Source: Flavobacteriales bacterium (lineage in GTDB: Bacteria; Bacteroidota; Bacteroidia; Flavobacteriales_E; Vicingaceae). Taken from it: a stretch of 58,602 nucleotides of DNA. How positions within the stretch are numbered: position 1 is the first letter of the stretch; the number at the start of each line of letters is the position of its first letter. The DNA lies in NCBI GenBank assembly GCA_020435335.1, contig JAGQZT010000088.1, forward strand, positions 1-58,602. The letters are read 5' to 3'. The notes beneath the pieces were generated by a model that was given only the letters and a program-made list of their open reading frames with translations, did no database searches and had not been told where the DNA came from. Below are positions 1 through 8,968 of the stretch, one piece after another. The translations under genes and the position numbers were made by a program.

Positions 1-1
1 C

Positions 2-271
2 ATTGTGCTTGATTTTGATGATATTGGAAAATCTATCGGAATGATCAAAAACGCAATCAAAGGAAACGAATACGAAAAAAGGAAAGAAGCCGTCCTGAGA
101 TCAAGGGAAAAGATCATGAAAAATTACAACCTCTTTTATGCTTTTTCCGATCTGATCCGTAATAATATGGAGAACAATGTTGCCGGAGATAGAATAGAGG
201 TAACTTTACCCGAAAATTATTGGGGAACAAAAACAAGCCTCATCCAACGAATTAAAAATAAACTGGGATAG
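2..271 (+). CDS. C-terminal fragment of a glycan-cluster protein (possibly glycosyltransferase)
   Basis: The reading frame is open at the left edge and ends in a stop 3 bases before the next gene; only the last ~90 residues are present. The visible part is highly charged and probably helical. A GTG at position 5 exists, but nothing marks it as a real start, so the gene probably begins outside the window. The segment resembles the C-terminal helices of GT4 or related glycosyltransferases, with a stretch like EKRKEAVLRSREKIMKNYN followed by a short tail. The next two genes are a methyltransferase and a GT4 glycosyltransferase, which supports a glycan-synthesis role, but there is no catalytic motif in view. 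The family assignment is inference. Confidence 0.5.
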   Translation: MVLDFDDIGKSIGMIKNAIKGNEYEKRKEAVLRSREKIMKNYNLFYAFSDLIRNNMENNVAGDRIEVTLPENYWGTKTSLIQRIKNKLG

Positions 272-274
272 ACT

Positions 275-1066
275 ATGGAAAAATTTAACCCGCAGAGCTA
301 TTGGGAAGAACGCCTGGAAGAAAATTTCAACCTTCATGGAGTGGGCGATATATCGCTGGGTGTGAATTATAATAACTACTTGTATAAGATCAGAAAATAT
401 GCCTTCCACAAAGTGATGAAAAGGCTTAAGGTGAATTTTACCGATAAAGCGATACTGGACATTGGTTCCGGAACCGGGTTTTACATTGAGCGGTGGAAGG
501 AACTCCATGTGAAATCGATCACGGGATCCGACTTTACCAACGTCGTTGTGAAAAATCTTTCGGAGCGCTTTCCGGATTCCAGGTTTATCCAGATGGATGC
601 TGGAGAAAAAATTCAGGATCCACAGCCTCAGTATGATTTTATTTCCGCATTTGATGTGTTGTTTCACATTGTAGAAGACGAGCGCTTTGATCAGGCCATC
701 AAGAACATTCATGGATTGTTAAATGAGCAGGGTTATTTTGTGATTTCCGACAATTTTATCCATGGCGATACTCAACGCATCAAACATCAGGTGAGCCGGT
801 CGTATGAATACATGATGAATGTGATTCAATCAACGGGATTTAAACCGGTTGCTACGGTTCCCATGTTTGTCCTGATGAACGATCCGGTGGATACGAAAAG
901 CCGGGTGATGCGAAAGATTTTCTGGATCATTACCAAAACGGTTAGAAAAGGAGAAGGTTGGGGGAAATTTGTGGGTAGCATGCTCACACCCTTCGAAAAA
1001 CTGCTGATCTCTCTGAAAACGGAGAGCCCTTCGACCGAAATCAGGGTCTTTCAAAAAGTAAAATGA
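275..1066 (+). CDS. Class I SAM-dependent methyltransferase
   Basis: A 263-residue cytoplasmic protein with a Rossmann-type methyltransferase fold. Motif I reads LDIGSGTG (residues 61-68), where the glycine-rich loop binds S-adenosylmethionine; an acidic residue follows at the end of strand 2 (TGSDFTN), and a motif IV-like FDVLFHI lies near residue 127. The C-terminal third is basic and may contact the substrate. The acceptor cannot be read from sequence. The gene starts 3 bases after the upstream stop, and its stop overlaps the start of the following GT4 gene, so the three genes are almost certainly one transcript. That context suggests methylation of a sugar in a surface glycan. Length is normal for the family. 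Confidence 0.85.
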   Translation: MEKFNPQSYWEERLEENFNLHGVGDISLGVNYNNYLYKIRKYAFHKVMKRLKVNFTDKAILDIGSGTGFYIERWKELHVKSITGSDFTNVVVKNLSERFPDSRFIQMDAGEKIQDPQPQYDFISAFDVLFHIVEDERFDQAIKNIHGLLNEQGYFVISDNFIHGDTQRIKHQVSRSYEYMMNVIQSTGFKPVATVPMFVLMNDPVDTKSRVMRKIFWIITKTVRKGEGWGKFVGSMLTPFEKLLISLKTESPSTEIRVFQKVK

Positions 1067-2322
1067 TGCATATTCTCATCATTCCATCCGAAGAATATGT
1101 TCCCGAAGAGAATCCCATTGCCGGTATTTTTCAGCACCATCAGGCCAAAATCTTATTGGAAAAAGGCCATCAAGTAGGCGCACTTTCATTTACTTGCCGG
1201 TACTCGTATGCCAGCTTATTTAAATCCTTGCTGGGAAAAACAAACAAACAAACGCGCAAGATTTCCTTTTTTAAGCGCCTATGGATGCTGTTTTCCAGAA
1301 CATTTTCTCCTTTCAAAGCAGGCGTTTCCGAGGAAGTCATCGAAGGTGTGCGTGTATTGAGAGTGGACGGGTTTTGGGGAACGAAAAAAACTACGGAACC
1401 GCTTTCAAAACTGGAAATTTGGCAGGATTACTTTCCCCGTGCACTCGATTACTACATTAAAAAATACGGTAAACCGGATGTAATTCATGCCCATAATATG
1501 GTTTATGCCGGTCTGGTGGCATTCGAATATCAGCAGATAAGTGGCATTCCTGTTGTCGTAACGGAACACAGTACGGAATATGCCGTGGAGGAACAAAGCC
1601 CGGAGTTAACTCAAAAACTGAGCGAAGCATTTTCCTCTCAGCAGAGTATTTATGCGGTTAGCCCCAAATTAATTAGCTTGTTGCAGGATAAATTTTCTAT
1701 TCCGGAATCTCATTTGCCGAAGTGGCTTCCCAATGTGTTGGATCCGATTATCGAAGATTCACCCGGTACAAGAACCAGAACCGATTCGAAAGTCCGGTTT
1801 TTAAACATTGCTAACCTGATTCCGGTTAAAGGCCAAAAAGATCTGATCCATTCATTTTATGAGGCATTTCAGGATAACAATCGGGCAGAATTATTCATCG
1901 CGGGGGCAGGTAAGCTGAAAGAAGAGTTAGAAACATTGATTCGCGAAAAAGGACTGGAAAATAAGGTGAAATTGTTAGGCCAGCTGAACAGACCACAAAT
2001 TGTTGAAGCCATCGATAATGCGGATGTCTTTGTCTTACCCAGCCTCTATGAAACATTTGGTGTTGTGCTTATCGAGGCACTTGCCAGAGGAATCCCGGTG
2101 ATCTCCACCAATTGCGATGGGCCGGAATGTATTGTAAATCAGACTAATGGTGTTCTGATCCCCTTGGGAAATCCGGAAGCAATGACCAATTCCTTGATGA
2201 AGATGTTTGATCATTACCGGGAATACTCGCGGGAGACATTGATTAGGGATAGTATTAAACTCTACGGGAAGGAGGCCTTTTATCGGAATGTATCTGCCTG
2301 CTATGCCCAGATACTAAAATAA
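1063..2322 (+). CDS. GT4-family glycosyltransferase
   Basis: A 419-residue GT-B fold glycosyltransferase. The N-terminal half has the acceptor-side Rossmann domain with PDVIHAHNMVYAG near residue 140. The C-terminal half has the nucleotide-sugar domain: FLNIANLIPVKGQKDLI, then LPSLYETFGVVLIEALARG, which carries the EX7E motif of GT4 enzymes. It probably transfers a sugar from a nucleotide donor to a growing lipid-linked or surface glycan at the inner membrane. Two consecutive ATG codons (1063 and 1066) are possible starts; either overlaps or abuts the methyltransferase stop, showing translational coupling. Donor and acceptor are unknown. It ends the left-hand glycan cluster; a 136-base gap follows. 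Confidence 0.88.
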   Translation: MMHILIIPSEEYVPEENPIAGIFQHHQAKILLEKGHQVGALSFTCRYSYASLFKSLLGKTNKQTRKISFFKRLWMLFSRTFSPFKAGVSEEVIEGVRVLRVDGFWGTKKTTEPLSKLEIWQDYFPRALDYYIKKYGKPDVIHAHNMVYAGLVAFEYQQISGIPVVVTEHSTEYAVEEQSPELTQKLSEAFSSQQSIYAVSPKLISLLQDKFSIPESHLPKWLPNVLDPIIEDSPGTRTRTDSKVRFLNIANLIPVKGQKDLIHSFYEAFQDNNRAELFIAGAGKLKEELETLIREKGLENKVKLLGQLNRPQIVEAIDNADVFVLPSLYETFGVVLIEALARGIPVISTNCDGPECIVNQTNGVLIPLGNPEAMTNSLMKMFDHYREYSRETLIRDSIKLYGKEAFYRNVSACYAQILK

Positions 2323-2425
2323 GTACGTATAAATCCAGATAAGAGATCGGTATAAATCCGGTTATTTTCTAAATAATAGCCTTATTTTCTGCTTTATTGC
2401 AACCATTTTTAGTACATTAGCGTAG

Positions 2426-2433
2426 TAGATTTG
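2426..2433 (+). promoter_or_regulatory. Bacteroidota -7 element upstream of the LamG/T9SS gene
   Basis: TAGATTTG matches the Bacteroidota -7 consensus TAnnTTTG, 25 bases before the ATG at 2459. A TTG lies at 2397-2399, somewhat farther away (26 bases) than the usual 17-23, so the -33 element is uncertain. The 2323-2458 gap holds nothing else recognisable. Confidence 0.5.
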
Positions 2434-2458
2434 TAACCGACTTAACACCTTTTGCATT

Positions 2459-5452
2459 ATGAAGTATTTTTTACTTGTTTCCGCTGTTTCATTTTCATTG
2501 TTATCTGCTCAGGCACAAACCGGTCCTGCCGGCGTTGGGAACTCCGGTAACAACGTTATCTGGTTGAACGCGGATGTTTTAACCTATTCAACGGTTCCGG
2601 ATATATCCTCCTGGCCCGATCAATCGGGAAATGGTAATGATTTTAGCCAGTCTACTTCATCGAGGCAACCTTCAAGGGTAACCTATCCCGGATTTCAGGC
2701 ATTACGTTTTGACGGTGGCGATTTTGTAAGAACCGGTTCTATTGCTGCTATGAACGCCAATACGCATACACAATATGTGGTTTATAGTGGGTTTAGACCG
2801 AACCATACGGGAATTCTTTACGAAGCATCCTTCTCCCAAAGTTCCCAGTTCATCCGTTCTTTCAGACTGAATGGTCAATACCGTTCATGGGTATTGAATG
2901 GTTCATTGGGTGCTGTAACAAACTCAACGACAAACTCTAGTAGCTTCCAAATCATGTCGTCCTACTGGGATGGAACTGCTCAGACCTTTACTAGCTACAA
3001 AGACGGAGCCTTAATAGGGACTCAGGTGGGCGCAAACGGAAGCCCGAGTGGAAATTATACCAATACGGTTGGGGCAGCATCTAATAACTCATACAAGTTC
3101 GATGGAGATATCGGTGAAGTCATCATTTACAATACAGTATTAAATTCAGCTCAACGAAACATTGTAGATAATTACTTATCCACCAAATTCGGTGTTTCCA
3201 TTGCTAATGATTTATATGCATATGACGCTTCTCACCAATACCAACTGATCGGCGTGGGCCAGGAATCAGACGGAAATAATTTGGTTGCCCAGGGAGCGGG
3301 TATTGTCGAGTTAAATGCATCCGGATTCGCAAATGGCGATTATATTTTAACGGCTCACAACAACACGGCTTTATCACAAACCACAAATGATGTTCCGGCT
3401 TCCATTTCCGGAGGAACGAGAATCACGCGAACCTGGCGGGTAGGAACTGCCGGTAGTCCGGGTAATATTGATGTTGATATAGACGTATCTTCATTACCAC
3501 TTCAATCGGGTTCTTATTATTTAATCGTGGAATCAGCCAATGGCGTGTTTAACGACGGGGGTACCGTAGAATATGGTCCTGTAGCGGATGTCGGTGGTAT
3601 TGCTTCATTTACTAATGTGGCTTTGGCCGATGGCGATTATTTTTCGATAGGAACAGACAATGGATCGACCATTGTTTCTAAAAAAACTGGTTTTTGGGAT
3701 GTTGCTTCTACCTGGAATTGTAATTGTGTTCCGGGAGGTACGGATGACGTAACCATTCAAAATGGGCACACGGTTACTGCCAGAACGATTACCAATGTTC
3801 ACGATGTAACCATTAATGGAACATTAAACTCTCAACAAACCGGTAGTTTTAATGTAAAAGGAGATTATGCTGTTGGAGCAACCGGGTCGGTCGTTCATAA
3901 ATCCATCACCTTTAACGGTACTACCGGATCTCAAAACATTTCAAGCGCAGCAGCAGGTACAGTTAGTTTTAAAACGGTAATCATTAACAATTCGAGTAAT
4001 GTTGCCATTCAATCGGGTGCATTTTCGATCTCCAACTCCTTGAATGTGTCCAATGGACAATTCCAAAATGTAGGCGGTTCATGTACCTTGTTGTCTGATG
4101 CCACTTCTACTGCCGTTATCACAAATGGGTCGGGAGGATTCTCCGGTACTTTTGTGTTGCAGCGATACATGTCGGGGCGTAATGCTAATTGGGGCGATCT
4201 AAGTTCGCCGGTTTCGAATGCTACTTTAGGTAGCTGGGATTCGGATCAGTCCGGTACCGTTACCGAAATCTACATGTCCGGAGTAAATGGCATCGATGGC
4301 GTTGCCGGGGGATTTGAATCGGTTTATCGATATGACGCACCAACTCAGACGTATATTGCCATTACCGACACCAACTATGCGTTACCTGCCGGAGAAGCCG
4401 TTGAACTGTGGATGGCTGATGATCCGACCAGTTGGTTTGCAAAAACGTTCGACACTCATGGTACCCCGAATTTCGGGAATGTAGCCGTAAGTGTTTCGAA
4501 TTCGTGGAACCTGGTGGGGAATCCTTATCAGGCCTGGATCAGTTGGTCAGCATTAACAAAGCCAACCCTTAACGGAACCTATTACATGTACAACACCAAC
4601 ACAGGGAGCTATGATGCGTTTACTTCCGGTAACATTCCTCCTTGCCACGGATTTTGGGTGGAAAGTGTGGGGGCGGGCACCCTTACATTCAGGGAGTCAT
4701 CTAAAACAGGTTCGGGTTCAAGTTCATTCTATAGAAACGCTGCTGAGGATGAGGAGCCTGTGACGTTTACCGAAGTAATGTTGAAAGTGAGTAGTCAGCT
4801 GAACACTTACTCCCATGAACTTAAATTGAGGATGAACAACCTGGCAACTACTGCTCACGATGCGTATGACGGTTCTTTCCTGAAAAGCAGGCTAAACGAC
4901 GTACCAAGCATTACTTCGTTTGCAGATAATTCTAACAAAGAACTGGCCATTAACTCGTTTAACTATCAGGATGAAGTTGTTATCCCAATAAAAGTTAATG
5001 TAGGTGTTACCGGTGAATATCAGATCGATCCGATCAACTTTAACGAGTTAGCGAACGATTTCGAATACATTGAATTCAAGGATTTGCAAACCGGTAAAAT
5101 CTGGGATTTAAAAGGTTACTTCAGAGAAGCAATTCAAGTAGACGTCGATGAAAAAGATGATACCGAACGATTTGAACTGAGGTTGTCTAACCTGAAAGGA
5201 AGCGCTTCTGTTGCCGAAAATGGAGAAATCAACATCTACAAATCGGATGAACAAACGGTAATCGAGTTAGGTAACAATGACCTAAACTATCAGATTACAG
5301 TGTACAATGCTATTGGTCAAAAAGTCATGGAAACATTTAACGCTTCCAACACCGATAAAGTCTTTATCAATAATAGTCAATTGCCTTCGGGGGTAAATAT
5401 TATTCAGGTAACTTCTGTTGAAGGAAACTTTACCCAAAAGTTAACTTATTAA
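2459..5452 (+). CDS. Large secreted LamG-like protein with T9SS sorting domain
   Basis: A 997-residue protein with a Sec signal peptide (MKYFLLVSAVSFSLLSAQAQ). Residues ~30-250 look like a concanavalin A/LamG jelly-roll domain (WLNADVL near the start, GDIGEVIIYN and FGVSI at its end). This is followed by a region beginning DLYAYDASHQYQLIGVGQE, which in Bacteroidota typically follows such LamG domains (DUF8202-like), then beta-rich repeat segments. The last ~80 residues form a T9SS type A sorting domain (YNAIGQKVMETF...LPSGVNIIQVTS...FTQKL). It should cross the outer membrane through T9SS and be attached or released. The substrate is unknown; LamG domains usually bind carbohydrate or protein. 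The gene stands alone, 75 bases before the PID-CTERM-like gene. Confidence 0.85.
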   Translation: MKYFLLVSAVSFSLLSAQAQTGPAGVGNSGNNVIWLNADVLTYSTVPDISSWPDQSGNGNDFSQSTSSRQPSRVTYPGFQALRFDGGDFVRTGSIAAMNANTHTQYVVYSGFRPNHTGILYEASFSQSSQFIRSFRLNGQYRSWVLNGSLGAVTNSTTNSSSFQIMSSYWDGTAQTFTSYKDGALIGTQVGANGSPSGNYTNTVGAASNNSYKFDGDIGEVIIYNTVLNSAQRNIVDNYLSTKFGVSIANDLYAYDASHQYQLIGVGQESDGNNLVAQGAGIVELNASGFANGDYILTAHNNTALSQTTNDVPASISGGTRITRTWRVGTAGSPGNIDVDIDVSSLPLQSGSYYLIVESANGVFNDGGTVEYGPVADVGGIASFTNVALADGDYFSIGTDNGSTIVSKKTGFWDVASTWNCNCVPGGTDDVTIQNGHTVTARTITNVHDVTINGTLNSQQTGSFNVKGDYAVGATGSVVHKSITFNGTTGSQNISSAAAGTVSFKTVIINNSSNVAIQSGAFSISNSLNVSNGQFQNVGGSCTLLSDATSTAVITNGSGGFSGTFVLQRYMSGRNANWGDLSSPVSNATLGSWDSDQSGTVTEIYMSGVNGIDGVAGGFESVYRYDAPTQTYIAITDTNYALPAGEAVELWMADDPTSWFAKTFDTHGTPNFGNVAVSVSNSWNLVGNPYQAWISWSALTKPTLNGTYYMYNTNTGSYDAFTSGNIPPCHGFWVESVGAGTLTFRESSKTGSGSSSFYRNAAEDEEPVTFTEVMLKVSSQLNTYSHELKLRMNNLATTAHDAYDGSFLKSRLNDVPSITSFADNSNKELAINSFNYQDEVVIPIKVNVGVTGEYQIDPINFNELANDFEYIEFKDLQTGKIWDLKGYFREAIQVDVDEKDDTERFELRLSNLKGSASVAENGEINIYKSDEQTVIELGNNDLNYQITVYNAIGQKVMETFNASNTDKVFINNSQLPSGVNIIQVTSVEGNFTQKLTY

Positions 5453-5482
5453 TCAACCTTTCTTTTACTTCGAACGTATTGA

Positions 5483-5512
5483 TTGTGTAAAAGAAAAAAA
5501 AAGTTAAATTTG
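5483..5512 (+). promoter_or_regulatory. Promoter of the PID-CTERM-like gene
   Basis: TTG at 5483-5485 and TAAATTTG at 5505-5512 are separated by 19 bases, matching the Bacteroidota -33/-7 arrangement. Transcription would begin near 5518, giving a 5' leader of about 9 bases before the ATG at 5527. The small protein therefore has its own strong-looking promoter. Confidence 0.7.
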
Positions 5513-5526
5513 CCACCGACGCAATT

Positions 5527-5760
5527 ATGAAAAGTTTAAAGAAGTTTGTATTTGTTACCCTGTTTCTGATCGCAATGAGTGTTGTTAACAATGCTTTTGC
5601 AGCAGGACCTCCTGGGCCACCAACTGGTGGGGGAGGCGGGCCGCCATGCTGGCCACCGCCATGTGTACCCATCGATGGGGGGATAGGCTTCTTATTGCTT
5701 GCAGGAGTTGCTTACGGCGGAAAAAAAGTTTACGATATATCGAAAGAAAAGGCTGAATAA
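5527..5760 (+). CDS. Small Pro/Gly-rich secreted protein with PID-CTERM-like sorting signal
   Basis: A 77-residue protein in three parts. Residues 1-26 are a signal peptide ([19 protein letters not shown] then NNAFAA). Residues 27-48 are a Pro/Gly/Cys-rich linker ([19 protein letters not shown]). The tail carries [20 protein letters not shown], a short hydrophobic segment followed by basic residues. This tail matches the tripartite PID-CTERM protein-sorting signal known in Bacteroidota (motif, transmembrane segment, basic end), thought to be handled by an exosortase-like enzyme or other sorting system. No exosortase gene is in the window. The mature peptide would be only ~20 residues. A terminator overlaps the stop. 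Function unknown. Confidence 0.8.
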   Translation: MKSLKKFVFVTLFLIAMSVVNNAFAAGPPGPPTGGGGGPPCWPPPCVPIDGGIGFLLLAGVAYGGKKVYDISKEKAE

Positions 5761-5776
5761 TCTTCAGCCTTTTTTC
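5747..5776 (+). terminator. Intrinsic terminator of the PID-CTERM-like gene
   Basis: AAAAGGCTGA pairs with TCAGCCTTTT across a 7-base loop, followed by T residues. The 5' arm includes the last codons and the stop codon of the upstream gene. Confidence 0.85.
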
Positions 5777-5777
5777 A

Positions 5778-5808
5778 TTGCTAAACTTACCGAATAGTAC
5801 TACCTTTG
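5778..5808 (+). promoter_or_regulatory. Promoter of glyA
   Basis: TTG at 5778-5780, 20 bases, then TACCTTTG at 5801-5808: a near-ideal Bacteroidota -33/-7 pair. Transcription should start near 5814, placing the glyA ATG at 5835 and ruling out the longer open frame that begins upstream at 5778. Confidence 0.75.
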
Positions 5809-5834
5809 AGTCTCAAATTTTTATATCCTATCAA

Positions 5835-7127
5835 ATGAATTCAGACGCAGAAATTTTCGACCTGATCCAGGAAGAATACGATCGCCAAAGGGAAGGGGTT
5901 GAGTTAATCGCCTCCGAAAACTACGTAAGCGACAACGTACTTAAGGCTCAGGGAAGTATCCTAACCAATAAATATGCCGAAGGCTTGCCCTTTAAACGCT
6001 ACTACGGAGGGTGTGAAGTGGTCGATGAGATCGAAGACATCGCCAGAGAGCGGGCAAAGACCCTGTTCAACGCCGAATGGGCTAACGTACAACCACATTC
6101 CGGCTCTCAGGCTAACGCAGCCGTTATGCTGGCCATTCTGAAACCCGGTGATAAAATTCTGGGATTCGACCTGTCTCACGGTGGTCACTTAACCCATGGT
6201 TCTCCGGTAAACTTTTCCGGTAAACTGTACAAAACCTGCTTCTATGGTGTAAGTAAAGAAAATGGTCGGGTAGATTACGACCACATTGAACAGGTAGCCA
6301 CCGAGGAGAAGCCTCAATTGATTATCGCAGGAGCTTCTGCCTATTCACGCGATTGGGATTATGAGCGCATGCGACAGGTAGCCGATAAAGTCGGTGCATT
6401 ATTGATGGCCGATATTTCACATCCGGCCGGTCTGATCGCCAGAGGATTACTTAATGATCCGATGCCGCATTGCCACGTAGTAACGACCACTACACATAAA
6501 ACACTGCGCGGACCGCGGGGCGGAATGATCATGATGGGAAAAGATTTTGAAAATCCATGGGGACTGAAAACCCCGAAAGGTGAAATTAAAATGATGAGTC
6601 AGCTGCTGGATGCTGCCGTATTCCCCGGAACGCAGGGCGGACCGCTGGAACATGTGATTGCTGCTAAGGCGGTTGCCTTCCAGGAAGCGTTGTCCGACGG
6701 TTACATGGAGTATTGCATTCAGTTGATGAAGAATGCCAAAGTGATGGCCGAAGAGCTCGTGAAACGAGGTTACGGCGTGATCTCGGGAGGTACGGATAAC
6801 CATTGTATGCTGATCGACCTGAGAAGCAAAGACATTACCGGAAAAGAAGCGGAGAACATCCTGGTGGAAGCCGATATTACCGTAAACAAAAACATGGTGC
6901 CGTTCGATGATAAATCACCGTTCGTTACCTCCGGTATCCGGGTTGGTACAGCAGCGATTACCACCAGAGGATTGAAAGAAGATGCCGTGATTAGAATTGT
7001 AGCGTTAATCGATAAAGTGATCACGAATAAAGACAATGAGGCCGTGCGTGAGGAAGTAAGAGCAGAAGTAAATGAAATGATGGGACAGTACCCCTTGTTT
7101 CAAATGCACAAGGCCGTAACTAATTAA
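5835..7127 (+). CDS. glyA: Serine hydroxymethyltransferase
   Basis: A 430-residue PLP enzyme converting serine and tetrahydrofolate to glycine and 5,10-methylene-THF, the main entry of one-carbon units. N-terminal landmarks are LIASENYVS and NKYAEGLP...[13 protein letters not shown]. The PLP-lysine motif is [16 protein letters not shown], followed by [11 protein letters not shown]. The open frame extends 19 codons upstream, but ATG 5835 is chosen because a promoter -7 box lies at 5801-5808 and the family N-terminus aligns here ([18 protein letters not shown]). Fumarylacetoacetase follows 15 bases downstream with an AAGGAG site and is probably co-transcribed. Very secure assignment. Confidence 0.97.
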   Translation: MNSDAEIFDLIQEEYDRQREGVELIASENYVSDNVLKAQGSILTNKYAEGLPFKRYYGGCEVVDEIEDIARERAKTLFNAEWANVQPHSGSQANAAVMLAILKPGDKILGFDLSHGGHLTHGSPVNFSGKLYKTCFYGVSKENGRVDYDHIEQVATEEKPQLIIAGASAYSRDWDYERMRQVADKVGALLMADISHPAGLIARGLLNDPMPHCHVVTTTTHKTLRGPRGGMIMMGKDFENPWGLKTPKGEIKMMSQLLDAAVFPGTQGGPLEHVIAAKAVAFQEALSDGYMEYCIQLMKNAKVMAEELVKRGYGVISGGTDNHCMLIDLRSKDITGKEAENILVEADITVNKNMVPFDDKSPFVTSGIRVGTAAITTRGLKEDAVIRIVALIDKVITNKDNEAVREEVRAEVNEMMGQYPLFQMHKAVTN

Positions 7128-7142
7128 TATAAGGAGCATAGC

Positions 7143-8405
7143 ATGATTAAAGCAAACGACCCTTCACTTCAATCGTGGATTCCTGTTTCGGAGCACTCGG
7201 ATTTTCCGATTCAGAACATCCCTTTTGGTGTGGCAAAAACCAAAAACGGAAATGTATTTGTAGCAACCCGTATCGGTGATACCGTCATCGATTTATTCGC
7301 TGTGGCGCAACTGGATCACTTTCAGGTGATCGATGCCGAAGTGTTCAATTCGTGCAGGCTCAACGATTTCATGTTGCTTGGCAAACAAATAACCCGAAAA
7401 GTAAGGGACGAGATTTCAGATATTTTTAATAGCTCGAATGAAACGGCTAAAAACCACGAAGAACTGAAGCTGGCGTTGTATGATGCTTCCGATGTGGATA
7501 TGCTCATGCCGGTTCAGGTGGGTGATTACACCGATTTCTATTCCAGTGAACAGCATGCCTACAATGTGGGTTGTATGTTCCGCGATCCGAACAATGCGCT
7601 GCTGCCTAACTGGAAATACATTCCGGTGGGTTACCACGGAAGAGCCTCTTCCATTGTGGTTTCGGGCACACCTGTTCGCCGCCCGAAAGGCCAGCAAAAA
7701 CTGAATCCGGATGAACCACCGACCTTCGGACCATCCGTTCGTCTGGATTTTGAATTGGAAATGGCTTTTGTGACCTATCAGGGTAAACCGTTGGGTGATA
7801 GCATTTCTACAACTGAGGCCGATGATTACATCTTCGGGATGTGCTTGTTCAACGATTGGAGTGCCCGCGATCTGCAGGCTTGGGAATATGTCCCGCTCGG
7901 GCCTTTCCTCGCTAAAAATTTCGCTTCGTCCATTTCGCCATGGATCGTTACATTGGATGCATTGGAGCCTTTCAGGGTTCCCGGACCAGTTCAGGATCCG
8001 AAGGTGTTCCCTTATTTGGAGTATCACGGGGATAAGCACATCGACATCAACCTTGAAGTGGCCATTCAGCCGGAAGGCAGTTCCGAGAAAGTGGTATCAC
8101 GGTCCAACTACAAGCACATGTACTGGAACATGAATCAGCAATTGGCTCACCATACCGTGAATGGATGCGACATCAACGTTGGTGATATGATGGCTTCCGG
8201 AACGATTTCAGGTAATGATGAAAGCGCGTACGGTTCCATGCTGGAGATCAGCTGGAAAGGAACCAAACCGGTTCAGATGCCTGATGGTAGCGAACGAAGA
8301 TTTATTCACGATAACGATACCGTGATCATGCGTGGTTATGCCGAGAAAAAGGGCATTCGTGTGGGCTTCGGGGAAGTGTCTTCCAAAGTATTGCCAACGA
8401 ATTAG
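7143..8405 (+). CDS. fahA: Fumarylacetoacetase
   Basis: A 420-residue metal-dependent C-C hydrolase that cleaves fumarylacetoacetate into fumarate and acetoacetate, the last step of tyrosine/homogentisate degradation. It has the N-terminal FAH domain (SWIPVSEHSDFPIQNIPFGV) and the catalytic C-terminal domain: DYTDFYSSEQHA, HGRASSIVVSG, LDFELEMAFV, NDWSARDLQAWEYVPLGPF, with acidic metal ligands, then MYWNMNQQLAHHTVNGC and GDMMASGTISG. Length matches the family. A purine-rich AAGGAG lies 6-8 bases before the ATG. No other genes of the tyrosine pathway are next to it; the likely partner is the upstream glyA transcript. Confidence 0.96.
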   Translation: MIKANDPSLQSWIPVSEHSDFPIQNIPFGVAKTKNGNVFVATRIGDTVIDLFAVAQLDHFQVIDAEVFNSCRLNDFMLLGKQITRKVRDEISDIFNSSNETAKNHEELKLALYDASDVDMLMPVQVGDYTDFYSSEQHAYNVGCMFRDPNNALLPNWKYIPVGYHGRASSIVVSGTPVRRPKGQQKLNPDEPPTFGPSVRLDFELEMAFVTYQGKPLGDSISTTEADDYIFGMCLFNDWSARDLQAWEYVPLGPFLAKNFASSISPWIVTLDALEPFRVPGPVQDPKVFPYLEYHGDKHIDINLEVAIQPEGSSEKVVSRSNYKHMYWNMNQQLAHHTVNGCDINVGDMMASGTISGNDESAYGSMLEISWKGTKPVQMPDGSERRFIHDNDTVIMRGYAEKKGIRVGFGEVSSKVLPTN

Positions 8406-8451
8406 TTCTTACGTTAATTCATTTGTCGATTTGAGTGGCTTCAAAAGGAGA

Positions 8452-8521
8452 ATGACATCCTGAGTTTATCGAAGGGAATGTCATCCTGAGCACGTTTTGC
8501 GAGAGCAAAAGCCTCGAAGGG
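8452..8521. repeat. Two REP-like repeats (CTGAG...TCGAAG family)
   Basis: One short copy (CCTGAGTTTATCGAAGG, 8459-8475) and one long copy (8481-8521) in direct orientation. Both begin CTGAG and end TCGAAG. The long copy carries an internal hairpin, TTTTGC-GAGA-GCAAAA. The same family recurs in inverted orientation around the GIY-YIG gene at 36015-36454; the long copies at the two loci differ at a single base, in the hairpin loop. Confidence 0.85.
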
Positions 8522-8566
8522 TTGTCCAAATAATGACCATATCGGGAAACCAGTCAAAAATCACTC

Positions 8567-8615
8567 ACACACATAAAAAAAAGCCGCTTGAGAAAGCGGC
8601 TTTTTTTTATGTGTT
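8567..8615. terminator. Bidirectional terminator between fahA and the small membrane genes
   Basis: A nearly perfect palindrome with core AAGCCGCTT / AAAGCGGCTT, flanked by A-runs on the left and T-runs on the right, so it makes a U-tract on either strand. It serves fahA (plus) and the converging gene ending at 8626 (minus). Confidence 0.9.
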
Positions 8616-8625
8616 GATTCGGTTA

Positions 8626-8964
8626 TCAATAATAATAGCTGTCGTGCATCCCGGCTTGCGAAACGGCAAAACCGATAATCAAAAAATAAATGATGAAGTA
8701 GATGACAGCCAAAGCAGAAAGGCAAACGCCGATGATGCCGCAGATTTTACCCGCTTTCATGTTGTTGTACGAGCTTTCCGTAAAAGTTCCCTGCGGATAA
8801 GCTTCGTAGGTAAGGCGGGCTTTCTTGCTCATCACCAGTGAGGTGATACCCAGGCCAAGGCCTATGAATCCGGTACACCAGCAGGTGGCAATAGAACAAA
8901 TCCCCAACACCAGAATGGTGGTGCTGTTTGGGAGGGTCATCGGAGTAGTTTGCTGTTGTTCCAT
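8626..8964 (-). CDS. CCC-motif-type small membrane protein (copy 1)
   Basis: A 112-residue inner-membrane protein with a short polar N-terminus (MEQQQTTPMTLPNSTT), then a first hydrophobic segment with a cysteine cluster (LGICSIATCWCTGFIGLGLGI), a polar cytoplasmic-type loop (SKKARLTYEA...TFTESSYNNMKAGKICGII) and a second membrane segment. This layout matches the Bacteroidota CCC-motif membrane proteins, which have no known function. It is a clear paralogue of the next gene (8969-9322), sharing the TESS-NNMKAGKIC-IIG-CLS block. The two are 4 bases apart, so they are co-transcribed. The terminator at 8567-8615 follows. Confidence 0.75.
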   Translation of the reverse strand: MEQQQTTPMTLPNSTTILVLGICSIATCWCTGFIGLGLGITSLVMSKKARLTYEAYPQGTFTESSYNNMKAGKICGIIGVCLSALAVIYFIIYFLIIGFAVSQAGMHDSYYY

Positions 8965-8968
8965 GTTC

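Noticed and set aside
5778..5834. N-terminal extension of GlyA
   Set aside because: The region contains the -33/-7 promoter of glyA and does not match the family N-terminus.
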